A DNA stretch of 64,000 nucleotides from Streptomyces sp. MMG1121 (GCF_001280015.1 NZ_LGDV01000226.1:248001-312000), one strand, 5' to 3'. Shown: positions 46,261 through 55,127, counted from the first letter of the stretch. Notes: generated by a model not told the origin, from the sequence alone. Numbers and translations are program-made.

Positions 46261-47412
46261 GTGACACGCAAGACGGTGCGTATCGCCATGAACGGCGTGA
46301 CCGGGCGCATGGGCTACCGCCAGCACCTCGTCCGGTCGATCCTCGCCCTGCGCGAGGCGGGCGGCCTCGACCTCGGCGACGGCACCGTGCTGTGGCCGGA
46401 GCCCGTCCTGCTCGGCCGCCGTGAGCACGCGCTGCGGGAGATCGCCGAGCGGCACGGTCTGGAGGAGGTCTCGACGGACATCGACGCGGTCCTCGCGGAC
46501 GACGGCGTGGACATCTACTTCGACTCCCAGGTCACCTCCGCCCGTGAGGAGGCGCTCCGGAAGGCGATCGCGGCCGGAAAGCACGTCTACACCGAGAAGC
46601 CGACGGCGACGGGCCTGGCGGGCGCCCTCGAACTCGCCCGCCTCGCCCACGCCAAGGGCGTCAAGCACGGCGTCGTGCAGGACAAGATCTTCCTGCCGGG
46701 CCTGCTGAAGCTGAAGCGGCTCATCGACGGCGGGTTCTTCGGGCGGATCCTCTCCGTCCGGGGCGAGTTCGGCTACTGGGTCTTCGAGGGCGACTGGCAG
46801 CCCGCCCAGCGCCCCTCCTGGAACTACCGCGCCGAGGACGGCGGCGGCATCGTCGTCGACATGTTCCCGCACTGGGAGTACGTCCTGCACGAGCTGTTCG
46901 GCCGCGTGAAGTCCGTCCAGGCCCTCGCCACCACCCACGTCGCGCAGCGCTGGGACGAGAACGGCAAGCCCTACGACGCCACGGCGGACGACGCGGCCTA
47001 CGGCATCTTCGAGCTGGACGGCGGTGCCGTCGCCCAGATCAACTCCTCCTGGGCGGTACGCGTCAACCGCGACGAACTGGTGGAGTTCCAGGTCGACGGC
47101 ACCGAGGGCTCGGCGGTGGCGGGCCTGCGCAACTGCCGTGTCCAGCATCGCAGTTCGACCCCCAAGCCGGTGTGGAACCCGGACATCCCGGCGACGGAGG
47201 TCTTCCGCGACCAGTGGCAGGAGGTGCCGGACAACGGGGACTTCGACAACGGCTTCAAGGCCCAGTGGGAGCTGTTCCTCAAGCACGTCTACGCCGACGC
47301 GCCGTACCACTGGGACCTGCTGGCCGGCGCCCGTGGAGTGCAGCTCGCCGAACTGGGCCTGAAGTCGTCGGCCGAGGGCAGCCGTATCGAGGTGCCGGAG
47401 GTCGCGCTGTGA
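46261..47412 (+). CDS. Gfo/Idh/MocA-family oxidoreductase
   Basis: A 383-residue NAD(P)-dependent dehydrogenase that oxidises a sugar or cyclitol hydroxyl. The Rossmann half begins TVRIAMNGVTGRMGYRQHLVRSIL, an unusual start in that the loop is GVTGRMG rather than GxGxxG. The family motif HVYTEKPTATG contains the conserved lysine. The substrate domain includes GGGIVVDMFPHWEYVLHELFG, where His and Asp would be catalytic. GTG start with GAGGGG upstream. It is the first of three genes joined by GTGA overlaps and preceded by a LacI operator. It lies in a distinct subgroup, and its substrate is unknown. Confidence 0.92.
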   Translation: MTRKTVRIAMNGVTGRMGYRQHLVRSILALREAGGLDLGDGTVLWPEPVLLGRREHALREIAERHGLEEVSTDIDAVLADDGVDIYFDSQVTSAREEALRKAIAAGKHVYTEKPTATGLAGALELARLAHAKGVKHGVVQDKIFLPGLLKLKRLIDGGFFGRILSVRGEFGYWVFEGDWQPAQRPSWNYRAEDGGGIVVDMFPHWEYVLHELFGRVKSVQALATTHVAQRWDENGKPYDATADDAAYGIFELDGGAVAQINSSWAVRVNRDELVEFQVDGTEGSAVAGLRNCRVQHRSSTPKPVWNPDIPATEVFRDQWQEVPDNGDFDNGFKAQWELFLKHVYADAPYHWDLLAGARGVQLAELGLKSSAEGSRIEVPEVAL

Positions 47413-48560
47413 CGATCCGGCTTCCTTCGGCGGGCGGCGCGCTGCGGACGTACGAGCCCCGCACCGGCCCGCTGGTCATCTCGTCCGGCACCCCCTTCAG
47501 CTCCCGTACGGTCTTCTCGGCGGCCCACGTGGTCGCCGACCCGTACGCGGACGTGTCCCCCGACGCGCCCGCCGCCGTCGACTGGGACGCCACCCTCGCC
47601 TTCCGCCGCCACCTGTGGTCCCACGGGCTCGGCGTCGCCGAGGCGATGGACACCGCCCAGCGCGGCATGGGCCTGGACTGGGCGGGCGCGGCCGAGCTGG
47701 TCCGGCGCAGCGCGGCCGAGGCACGGTCGGTCGGCGGCCGGATCGCGTGCGGGGTCGGCACCGACCAGATCACGGGCGGCTCCCTGGCGGAGATCCGCGC
47801 GGCCTACGAGGAACAGCTCGCGGTCGTGGAGGAGTCGGGCGCCCGGGCGATCCTGATGGCGTCGCGGGCCCTGGCCGCTGTGGCCTCCGGTCCGGAGGAC
47901 TACCTGGAGGTCTACGGCCACCTCCTGCGCCAGGCGGCCGAACCGGTGATCCTGCACTGGCTGGGCCCGATGTTCGACCCGGCGCTGGAGGGCTACTGGG
48001 GCTCGCCCGACCTGGACGCGGCGACGGAAGTGTTCCTGGAGGTCGTCGCGGCCCACCCGGACAAGGTCGACGGCATCAAGGTGTCCCTGCTGGACGCCCG
48101 GCGCGAGATCGGCCTGCGCCGCCGTCTCCCGCACGGAGTCCGCTGCTACACCGGCGACGACTTCCACTACCCCGAGCTGATCGCGGGCGACGACCAGGGC
48201 TTCAGCCACGCCCTGCTCGGCATCTTCGACCCGCTGGGCCCGCTGGCCGCCGAGGCGGTCCGGGTCCTGGACACGGGGAACACGGCCGGCTTCCGCGCAC
48301 TGCTGGACCCGACGGTCGAGCTGTCCCGCCACCTCTTCCAGGCCCCGACCCGTTTCTACAAGACCGGCGTGGTCTTCCTGGCCTGGCTCGCGGGCCACCA
48401 GGGGCACTTCACGATGGTCGGCGGTCTCCAGTCGGCACGCTCCCTCCCGCACCTGGCCCGCGCGTACGAACTCGCCGACGGCCTCGGCCTGTTCCCGGAC
48501 CCGAAGCTCGCCGAGGAACGGATGAAGAACCTGCTAGCCCTGTACGGAGTGGACCAGTGA
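47409..48560 (+). CDS. DUF993 / dihydrodipicolinate-synthase-like protein
   Basis: A 383-residue protein of the DUF993 family, a TIM-barrel group related to dihydrodipicolinate synthase/N-acetylneuraminate lyase. Aldolase or lyase chemistry on a keto-sugar acid is expected but unproven. Conserved pieces include SHGLGVAEAMDTAQRGMGLDWAGAAELVRRS, CGVGTDQI and KVDGIKVSLLDARREIGLR, whose lysine is where the Schiff base would form. It is coupled to its neighbours by overlaps at both ends (GTGA upstream, GTGA downstream). In Streptomyces this gene is typically found with a Gfo/Idh dehydrogenase and a sugar-phosphate isomerase, pointing to one pathway. Confidence 0.88.
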   Translation: MTIRLPSAGGALRTYEPRTGPLVISSGTPFSSRTVFSAAHVVADPYADVSPDAPAAVDWDATLAFRRHLWSHGLGVAEAMDTAQRGMGLDWAGAAELVRRSAAEARSVGGRIACGVGTDQITGGSLAEIRAAYEEQLAVVEESGARAILMASRALAAVASGPEDYLEVYGHLLRQAAEPVILHWLGPMFDPALEGYWGSPDLDAATEVFLEVVAAHPDKVDGIKVSLLDARREIGLRRRLPHGVRCYTGDDFHYPELIAGDDQGFSHALLGIFDPLGPLAAEAVRVLDTGNTAGFRALLDPTVELSRHLFQAPTRFYKTGVVFLAWLAGHQGHFTMVGGLQSARSLPHLARAYELADGLGLFPDPKLAEERMKNLLALYGVDQ

Positions 48561-49390
48561 GCGTTGATCTCGCGCGCTTCAGCATCAACCAGATGACGGT
48601 GAAGCAGCTTCCGCTGCCCGAACTGGCCCACGCGTGCGGACAGTCGGGCATCGGCCAGGTGGGCCTGTGGCGCGAGCCGGTCCAGGCGTACGGCCTGGAG
48701 GCGGCGGCGAAACTGATCCGCGAGGCGGGCCTGACGGTGACGACCCTGTGCCGGGGCGGCTTCTTCACGGCGATCGACCCGGCCGGGCGGGCGAAGGCGC
48801 TGGACGACAACCGGCGGGCGATCGAGGAGGCGGCGACCCTCGGCACGGACACGCTCGTCCTGGTCTCCGGCGGCCTGCCGGCCGGCTCCAGGGACCTGCG
48901 CGGGGCACGGGAGCGGATCGCCGACGCCCTCGCCGAGCTGGGCCCGTACGCCGAGGACCACGGCGTCCGCCTGGCCATCGAGCCCCTGCACCCGATGTAC
49001 GCCTCCGACCGCTGCGTCGTCTCGACCCTGGCCCAGGCGCTGGACCTCGCGGAACGCTTCCCGGCGCGGCAGGTGGGCGTCGCGGTGGACACGTACCACA
49101 TCTGGTGGGACGACCAGGCGCCCGCGCAGATCGCCCGCGCGGGCGCGGGCGGCCGTATCCACACCTTCCAACTCGCCGACTGGATCACCCCGTTGCCCGA
49201 GGGCGTCCTCAACGGCCGGGGCCAGATCGGCGACGGCGCGATCGACATGCGCGAGTGGCGGGGGTACGTGGAGGCGGCCGGCTACACCGGCCCGATCGAG
49301 GTGGAGCTGTTCAACGACGAGCTGTGGGCGCGGGACGGGCGGGAGGTGCTGGCGGAGACGGCGGAGCGTTTCCACAGCGCATTCCTGTAA
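48557..49390 (+). CDS. sugar-phosphate isomerase/epimerase-family TIM barrel
   Basis: A 277-residue xylose-isomerase-like barrel. It contains ELAHACGQSGIGQVGLWREPVQAYG, the metal-ligand glutamate in VRLAIEPLHPMYASDRC, the VGVAVDTYHIWWDD aspartate/histidine pair, HTFQLADW and the final glutamate in IEVELFND. The GTG overlaps the DUF993 stop. It is the last gene of the operon, followed by a strong terminator. In combination with the dehydrogenase and DUF993 protein it would interconvert a keto-sugar intermediate. The exact substrate is not known. Confidence 0.9.
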   Translation: MSVDLARFSINQMTVKQLPLPELAHACGQSGIGQVGLWREPVQAYGLEAAAKLIREAGLTVTTLCRGGFFTAIDPAGRAKALDDNRRAIEEAATLGTDTLVLVSGGLPAGSRDLRGARERIADALAELGPYAEDHGVRLAIEPLHPMYASDRCVVSTLAQALDLAERFPARQVGVAVDTYHIWWDDQAPAQIARAGAGGRIHTFQLADWITPLPEGVLNGRGQIGDGAIDMREWRGYVEAAGYTGPIEVELFNDELWARDGREVLAETAERFHSAFL

Positions 49391-49408
49391 CCGCGGCTAA
49401 ATTCTGTG

Positions 49409-49445
49409 AAAGAGACAGGTATTCCTGTGGAATACCTGTCTCTTT
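49409..49445 (+). terminator. strong intrinsic terminator with T-tract
   Basis: A perfect 17-bp stem (49409-49425 with 49429-49445, AAAGAGACAGGTATTCC and its complement), a 3-base loop and a following T-rich run (TTTTTCTTTTT). Its AT content is unusual for this genome. It closes the DUF993 operon. Confidence 0.95.
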
Positions 49446-49549
49446 TTCTTTTTCGAGAAATTCAGGAACCGGCGAAACCGCAGGTCGTGTCTGTACGGCT
49501 GAGTCCGCCGCAAGGGTGGATGGAGAACAACTCAGTTCAAGGAGTTTTC

Positions 49550-49909
49550 ATGAAGAAGATGGCCACCGCCGCAGTTTCCCTGGTTTCCGTCGCACTGGTC
49601 GTGGGCGGCGCCACGGCCGCCACCGCGGCCCCCGCTCCCCACCCGACCCTCACCCTCTCGGCGGGCGACACCCACGTGAGGCTCGGCGACAAGGTGCTCC
49701 TTTCCGGCCGTGCCGCCGGTCTGAAGGAGGGCAGCAAGGTCACGCTCCAGGAGAAGCGCGGCGCCCAGTGGGTCAACCTGCCGGTGACCACCACGGTCAA
49801 GCGCGGCGGCTACCGCCTCGCGGAGAAGGCGAACCGCAAGGGCGTCCAGATCATCCGCACCAAGGACGGCGGGGCCGTTTCCAAGGCCGTGACCATTTCG
49901 GTCCGTTGA
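49550..49909 (+). CDS. small secreted Ig-like protein
   Basis: A 119-residue secreted protein. The ATG is 5 bases behind AAGGAG. The signal peptide (MKKMATAAVSLVSVALVVGGATAATAA) ends with an A-x-A cleavage site. The rest (HPTLTLSAGDTHVRLGDKVLLSGRAAGLKEGSKVTLQEKRGAQWVNL) matches the repeated beta-sandwich pattern of surface/adhesion domains in actinobacteria. Length suggests one Ig-like domain. It stands alone, followed by a hairpin. Function unknown. Confidence 0.82.
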   Translation: MKKMATAAVSLVSVALVVGGATAATAAPAPHPTLTLSAGDTHVRLGDKVLLSGRAAGLKEGSKVTLQEKRGAQWVNLPVTTTVKRGGYRLAEKANRKGVQIIRTKDGGAVSKAVTISVR

Positions 49910-49926
49910 TGAGCCGATGAGGTGAG

Positions 49927-49958
49927 GGGCTTGCCCGACCGCCGGTCCGGGCAGGCCC
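49927..49958 (+). terminator. imperfect hairpin after the secreted Ig-like gene
   Basis: GGGCTTGCCCGACC (49927-49940) pairs with GGTCCGGGCAGGCCC (49944-49958), with one wobble/bulge, 17 bp after the stop. It likely ends the upstream transcript and also lies beside the decayed DUF397 gene. Confidence 0.55.
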
Positions 49959-49966
49959 TTCGCTTT

Positions 49967-50183
49967 TCAGTCGCGGATGTGGCCCTGCTTTACGGCGGTG
50001 AGGAAGCTTGCCCAGTCGTTGGTGGAGAAATGGGGGGGCGTAGGCGTCCGGCGCGGCTGGGATGACGGGCGAACGACGGGATTCCGGGCATGCGCGTTCC
50101 CGTGCGACCCATGATCATTGTCACCTGTGGGGCGGTCGGGTGGATCTGCGGATAGATAGCTGTAAAACGGTCATTGGCTGTCA
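49967..50183 (-). pseudogene. decayed DUF397 gene
   Basis: The reverse strand reads a C-terminal DUF397 pattern: GDNDHGS, then NPVVRPSSQ, then PPHFSTNDWASFLTAVKQG and a TGA stop. This matches the family order G-D-N-D-x-C-V-E, V-R-D-S, F-S-x-x-x-W-x-x-F-L-x-A-V-K. The cysteine-containing middle is disturbed and the frame has a stop upstream (about 50184) instead of a start, so it is broken. The associated XRE regulator is absent. It fills most of the 345-bp gap 49910-50254. Confidence 0.45.
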
Positions 50184-50254
50184 TGTGGGCATCGCGGCAC
50201 CTCCTAGACTTTGCCATCGCATTACTCGCTATTGACCAAAGGCTTGAGCAACAC

Positions 50255-53200
50255 ATGCGCATACCCAAGGCCGGTGTCACCGGCCTGGTCCTCCTGTCCG
50301 TCCTGCTGCCGACGGCACCGGCGTACGCCACCGCGCCTTTGCGGCAGGACGCCCCGGTACCGGCCGCCACGACGGCCCCTGACGTTCCGTCCGCCCTCGC
50401 CGCCGCCCGCCGCACCGGCGACCGTGTGGAGGCCCTGTCCGAGCGGACCGAGACCGCCACCACCTGGGTGCACGCCGACGGCTCCCTGACCACGGAACTG
50501 ACCGCGGGCCCGGTCCGCTTCGAACGCGACGGCCGCTGGGTCGCCGTCGACACCGACCTGGCCGCCCGCCCGGACGGCTCCGTCGCCCCCAAGGCGCACC
50601 CCGCCGACCTGACCCTGGGCGGCCCCGGTGGGCGGACGGCCGACTCGCTCGCCGACACCCGTACGGCCAGACCCCGTGACCTCGTCACCCTCGGCGAGGG
50701 CGACCGGCAGGTCACCCTCCAGTGGAAGGGCGGTCTGCCCAAGCCCCGGTTGGACGGCAACCGGGCCGAGTACCCCGAGGCGGTGCCCGGCGCCGACGTG
50801 GTCGTGGAGGCCACCCGGACCGGCTTCGAGCAGTACGTCGAGATCAAGGAGCGCCCCGAGCCCGGCGAGGACAAGGGCGCCTATCGGTACACCCTGCCGC
50901 TGCGGGCCGAAGGGCTGAAGGTCGGGCACCAGCCCGACGGCAGCGTGCTGTTCACCGACCGGCGCACCGGCCAGGAGCGCGCCGTCATGCCGGCGCCGGT
51001 GATGTGGGACGCCACCGTCGACGAGCGCTCCGGCGAGCACACCCGCCGGGTCGCGGTGGACATGGAGGTCGTGGAGAAGGGCGACGACTCCTTCGATCTC
51101 GTGGTGACGCCCGACGCCGGCTTCCTGGCCGACCCGAAGACCCGTTACCCGGTGACCGTCGACCCGTCCACCTCGGCGCTGAGCAACGTCTTCGACACCT
51201 ACGTCCAGCAGGGCGAGACCCGCGACTGGTCCACCGACACCGAGCTGGACTTCGGCAACCCGGGCACGAAGAACGCGGGCGGCAGCCCTCGTACGGCCCG
51301 TTCGTTCCTCACCTGGGGCACCGCCCCCGTCGCGGACGCCCTGGTCAGCAGCGCCAGACTGAACCTGTGGAACTTCCACTCGGCCAACACCGACTGCAAG
51401 CCGCAGGCCTGGGAGGTCTGGTCGGCCGACGCGGCGACCACGGCCAGCCGCTGGACCAACCAGCCCGCGACACAGAAGAAGTACGCCACCTCCACCGAGA
51501 CCAAGGGCAACCCGGCCTGCGGCGCCGACGGCTGGATCGGCGCCGACGTGACGGCCCTCGTACAGACCTGGGCCTCGGCCAAGGCGCCGAAGGGCACGAT
51601 GGCCCTGCGGGCCGCGGACGAGTCCGCCGTCGCCCCCTGGAAACGCGTCAACTCGGCCAACGCGACCGCGAACCCGCCGAAGCTGACCGTCACGTACAAC
51701 TTCCGTCCGCGCTCCGGCAACAACCGGCAGGCCGGACCGCCGTACGTGAAGGACGCCTCCGGCACCTGGCAGGTCGACACCACCACGCCGACGCTGCGCG
51801 ACACGTTCTCCGACAAGGACGGCGACCGGATCAACGGCACCTTCGAGGTCGTCGAGGCCGCCACCGGCAAGCGCGTCGGCGAGTACCTCGTCTCGCCGTA
51901 CGTCGACTCGGGGCGCCCCGCCGCCGTCACCCTGCCCGACGGACTGCTGAAGGACGGCACCACCTACCGCTTCCGCACCAGCCCCTACGACGGCACCCAC
52001 TACAACCTCGCCTGGTCGGAGTGGACCACGTTCACGGTGCAGACCGGCCGCAGGCCCGGCGGGCTGCCCGACATGCCGCAGGCGCTGGAGCAGGGCGCGA
52101 CCGACACCCTCACCCCGCTCCTTTCCGGCGTGGCCTCCAGTCCCGAACAGGGCCGTGTGCGCGCCGAGTTCGCCCTGCGCGACGAGGACGGCAAGCCGCT
52201 CGACGGCGTGCACGTGCCCGACGCCTGGGTGGACAGTGGCCGGCGGGCGGCGGCCCAGGTGCCGACGGGCGCGCTGCGCTCCGGTACGACGTACCTGTGG
52301 GCGATGCGTTCCTGCACCGACGCCGGCTGCTCGGCCTGGTCGTACGAGCAGGAGTTCACCGCGTCCGACCAGCCGGGCCCCAAGGCGCCGGACACCAAGT
52401 CGCTGACGCTGAGCGGCACGTCGCTGGACGACGCCACCGCCGCCGTGCGCGAGGACGGCCCGGCGGTGCGCGACGAGCGGCTCGTGCTGGACGCCGACCA
52501 CACCGCCTGGTTCAAGCCCGACCTCACCAAGGTGCCCGCCGGAGCGAGGATCGCCGGGGCCAGGCTGCGGCTGACGCCCGTGAGCGGTACCGAACGGCCC
52601 GCCGAGATCTACGAGTTGCTCGACCCGTGGACGGCCCCGCAGAAGGGCAAGGACCTCCCGGACCTGCTCGACGAGGCTCCTTTCGGTGACGCCGCCCGCC
52701 CCGCCGACCAGGATCTCACCGCGGTCGTCCAGTCCTGGCTGGAGCAGGGGAGCGGCGAGGGCCTCGCGCTGCGGCCGCCCTCCGGTGACCGGCAGGCCGT
52801 CGCCTACCACTCCGGCCGGGCCAAGGACGCCGCCCAGCGGCCCCGCCTGGTGATCGACTACGTTCCCCCGGCCGCCCCCGGCCGCCCGCAGGACGTCCGC
52901 GCCACCTCCGGCGCCGGCGGACTGCTGGCCACCTGGAACCCGCCGCAGGACGACGGCTCGGCCGGCGACGGCCCCGCGTACACGGTCGTCGTGCGCAAGG
53001 AGGACGGCAGCGAGGCCGCCCGTGTGACCACGCCCGCCCCCCGCGCCGTCGTCACCGGACTCGCGGACAAGACCGCCTACCGCGTCTTCGTCCAGGCCCG
53101 CACCGACCACGGCACCAGCCCCGACGCCACCGCCGGGCCGGTGACCACCGCGGGCGTCCCGGGCGGCGCCACCGCCTACCGGGAGATCGTCCAGCAGTAC

Positions 53201-54220
53201 CTCGACGCCCGGGCCGGGCTCCTCACCGGCCGCCACACCACCGCGGCCGCCGCGCTCGCCGCCAGTACCCGCGGGACGTCCTTCGCGGACCTGCTGAACG
53301 CCCAGGCCCCGGCCCTGATCGACTCCCGCGAGGCCCTCGCCCGGCACGACAGCACCTACACCGACGCCTCGGTGAAGCTGTCCGACGTCCTGGTCGGCAC
53401 CGACGCCGACGGCGCCGTCTTGCTGCGCGCGGCGGTCGAGGAGTCGGCCCAGCTGAAGCAGGACGGCGCCGCCGAGCCGGACGAGGGGCGCCAGGAGCAG
53501 CGGTTCACCTTCAGCAGCAACGGCGGCGCCCCGATCCTGCACCTGGCGGCCGACGCCCCGGCCGCCGAGACCGTGCTGACCGAGGCACCCTCCGCCTGGA
53601 ACGGCCTGGACGTGGCCCCGCCCGACGCCCAGGACGCCGACGAGGTCCCGGACGAGCCCATCGCCCTGGACGCCGACGGCTTCCCGGCCGAGGAGAAGAC
53701 GGCCGCGTCCCCCGTGGCCCTGCGCGCCGCCGCGGTCTCCGGTTCCGGCACCGCCAACTGGGCCTCGAAGAACATCAACACCAAGTGGGAGTACGGCCAG
53801 GACTGCACGAACTTCGTGTCCAAGGCCCTCTACCACGGCGGCAAGATGAAGACCCGCTCCGGCGGCCGCAAGCACGACCGCGCCTGGTGGCAGCAGTACT
53901 ACCTGTTCGGCACGATCAAGAACAAGAGCTACACCTGGTCGGGCGCCGAGAACTTCCGCCGCCACATGACCAGGTACCGGCACGCCCCGTCGGTGTCGCA
54001 GAAGAACGCCCGGCCCGGCGACATCGTCATGTTCAAGTGGAAGAAGGAGAAGGTCTACAACCACGCGGCGGTCGTGGTCGGCAACAACGGCCGGAACATC
54101 CAGCTCCGCCAGCACGGCGGCGTCAACAAGACCACGCTGAGCGCGGCCATCGCCCGCTACCGCCACAAGGCCAACTACATCGAGCGCGTGATCATCCTGC
54201 GCCCGAAGTCGAGGAGCTGA
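50255..54220 (+). CDS. large secreted DNRLRE/FnIII protein with C-terminal amidase domain
   Basis: A 1321-residue secreted protein. Residues 1-25 form a signal peptide. About 40-300 is the wall-associated N-terminal region often fused to DNRLRE proteins. About 308-490 is a DNRLRE domain (DTYVQQGETRDWSTDTELDFGN ... SFLTWGTAPV). About 510-720 holds two beta repeats (TYRFRTSPYDG, TYLWAMRSC). About 720-870 is a second DNRLRE-like unit, and 871-960 a fibronectin type III domain. The last 155 residues are an amidase_6-like domain with the DCTNFVS cysteine (about 1184) and the NHAAVVVGN histidine (about 1270). It resembles RHS/polymorphic-toxin carriers without RHS repeats. No strong ribosome site. 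Confidence 0.85.
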   Translation: MRIPKAGVTGLVLLSVLLPTAPAYATAPLRQDAPVPAATTAPDVPSALAAARRTGDRVEALSERTETATTWVHADGSLTTELTAGPVRFERDGRWVAVDTDLAARPDGSVAPKAHPADLTLGGPGGRTADSLADTRTARPRDLVTLGEGDRQVTLQWKGGLPKPRLDGNRAEYPEAVPGADVVVEATRTGFEQYVEIKERPEPGEDKGAYRYTLPLRAEGLKVGHQPDGSVLFTDRRTGQERAVMPAPVMWDATVDERSGEHTRRVAVDMEVVEKGDDSFDLVVTPDAGFLADPKTRYPVTVDPSTSALSNVFDTYVQQGETRDWSTDTELDFGNPGTKNAGGSPRTARSFLTWGTAPVADALVSSARLNLWNFHSANTDCKPQAWEVWSADAATTASRWTNQPATQKKYATSTETKGNPACGADGWIGADVTALVQTWASAKAPKGTMALRAADESAVAPWKRVNSANATANPPKLTVTYNFRPRSGNNRQAGPPYVKDASGTWQVDTTTPTLRDTFSDKDGDRINGTFEVVEAATGKRVGEYLVSPYVDSGRPAAVTLPDGLLKDGTTYRFRTSPYDGTHYNLAWSEWTTFTVQTGRRPGGLPDMPQALEQGATDTLTPLLSGVASSPEQGRVRAEFALRDEDGKPLDGVHVPDAWVDSGRRAAAQVPTGALRSGTTYLWAMRSCTDAGCSAWSYEQEFTASDQPGPKAPDTKSLTLSGTSLDDATAAVREDGPAVRDERLVLDADHTAWFKPDLTKVPAGARIAGARLRLTPVSGTERPAEIYELLDPWTAPQKGKDLPDLLDEAPFGDAARPADQDLTAVVQSWLEQGSGEGLALRPPSGDRQAVAYHSGRAKDAAQRPRLVIDYVPPAAPGRPQDVRATSGAGGLLATWNPPQDDGSAGDGPAYTVVVRKEDGSEAARVTTPAPRAVVTGLADKTAYRVFVQARTDHGTSPDATAGPVTTAGVPGGATAYREIVQQYLDARAGLLTGRHTTAAAALAASTRGTSFADLLNAQAPALIDSREALARHDSTYTDASVKLSDVLVGTDADGAVLLRAAVEESAQLKQDGAAEPDEGRQEQRFTFSSNGGAPILHLAADAPAAETVLTEAPSAWNGLDVAPPDAQDADEVPDEPIALDADGFPAEEKTAASPVALRAAAVSGSGTANWASKNINTKWEYGQDCTNFVSKALYHGGKMKTRSGGRKHDRAWWQQYYLFGTIKNKSYTWSGAENFRRHMTRYRHAPSVSQKNARPGDIVMFKWKKEKVYNHAAVVVGNNGRNIQLRQHGGVNKTTLSAAIARYRHKANYIERVIILRPKSRS

Positions 54221-54222
54221 CC

Positions 54223-54666
54223 GTGAAACCGCGCCACATCCGGGCCGCCGCCCTCGCGCTCGCACTCGGCGCCGCCCTGACGGCCTGCGGCGACGACCAC
54301 CTGGACTACCGGACCGATTACGCGAACCACCGTCCGCTGCGCGTCACCGGCCACCCCAGCACGGGCAGTCTGGAAACGGTCCAGAAGGTCGTCTGGCACC
54401 TCGCCGACCAGGACGCCGACGGCCTCGCCGCCCTGAACACCGAGGGCGGCGACGCGGGTCCGGCGGCCCGCGCCTGGGTCAAGGCCTACGGCAGGGCGGC
54501 CCGGTCCGAGGTGAGCGCCGACTTCCTCGACGAGGGCTCGGTGCGCCAGGACGTGGTCCTGCACTTCTCCGGCCCCCGCCGCACACAGGAACTCACGGTG
54601 CGGATCGGGAAGGACGACGCCTGGGGCATCGTCCTGGACGACCCGGAGCCGCAGCCGCGGTCCTGA
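54223..54666 (+). CDS. lipoprotein coupled to the amidase protein
   Basis: A 147-residue lipoprotein. The GTG comes 2 bp after the previous stop, with GAGGAG in front, so it is co-translated with the amidase gene. The N-terminus (HIRAAALALALGAALTACGDD) carries a lipobox with the cysteine in LTAC. The mature part is a small acidic domain (ETVQKVVWHLADQDADGLAALNTEGGDAG ... SADFLDEGSVRQDVVLHFSG) of the size and pattern of NTF2-like or immunity-type proteins. It could protect the producer from the secreted hydrolase or act as its partner. The function is inference from position. Confidence 0.82.
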   Translation: MKPRHIRAAALALALGAALTACGDDHLDYRTDYANHRPLRVTGHPSTGSLETVQKVVWHLADQDADGLAALNTEGGDAGPAARAWVKAYGRAARSEVSADFLDEGSVRQDVVLHFSGPRRTQELTVRIGKDDAWGIVLDDPEPQPRS

Positions 54667-54676
54667 GGCACGCGGA

Positions 54677-54713
54677 GGGGGCGTGCCCGGTCGCCCGACC
54701 GGGGCACGCCCCC
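54677..54713 (+). terminator. hairpin terminator after the amidase-lipoprotein pair
   Basis: GGGGGCGTGCCCGGTCG (54677-54693) pairs with its near-complement at 54696-54713 with a single-base bulge. It lies between convergent genes, so it could serve both. Confidence 0.75.
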
Positions 54714-54746
54714 CTGCGCCCGGCACGTCCGGGCGCTGTCCGGGCG

Positions 54747-55127
54747 CTAGAAGAACACCCCGCACCGCAGCAGCACATTCGCGTACGGCCGGGCCTCCCC
54801 GGTGCGGATCACCAGCCGGGCGCCCGCCGACAGCTCCTTCAGCCGCTCGTGCGGGACCAGTTCCAGGTCCCGGAAGTGGCCCTCCAGCACCGCCCGGTTG
54901 GGGCCGCGCAGCTCCCGCGCCGCCGTCGCGCCCTCCACCACCAGCTCGGCCAGCAGCCCGTCCAGCACCTCGGCGAACGACGGCACCCCCGCACGGAACG
55001 CCAGGTCCACCACGCGCGGCCCGGCCGGGACCGGCATGCCCGCGTCGCACACCAGCACCCCGTCACCGTGCCCCAACTCGGCCAGCGCGCCGGCGAGATG
55101 GCGGTTGAGGATCCCCGCCTTCTTCAC
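54747..55127 (-). CDS. rbsD: RbsD, D-ribose pyranase
   Basis: A 126-residue RbsD/FucU-family protein that interconverts the beta-pyranose and furanose forms of ribose so ribokinase can use it. It starts KKAGILNRHLAGALAELGHGD, with His at position 20, and CDAGMPVP with Asp at 28, the two catalytic positions known for RbsD. Its GTG overlaps the rbsK stop by 4 bp. It is the last gene of the rbs operon. The C-terminus ARPYANVLLRCGVFF matches the conserved tail of the family. Confidence 0.93.
   Translation of the reverse strand: MKKAGILNRHLAGALAELGHGDGVLVCDAGMPVPAGPRVVDLAFRAGVPSFAEVLDGLLAELVVEGATAARELRGPNRAVLEGHFRDLELVPHERLKELSAGARLVIRTGEARPYANVLLRCGVFF

Noticed and set aside
50222..54265. A 1347-codon open frame on the reverse strand opposite the DNRLRE protein
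   Set aside because: Translation is Gly/Val/Arg-rich without any domain, while the forward strand has a signal peptide and recognisable domains.
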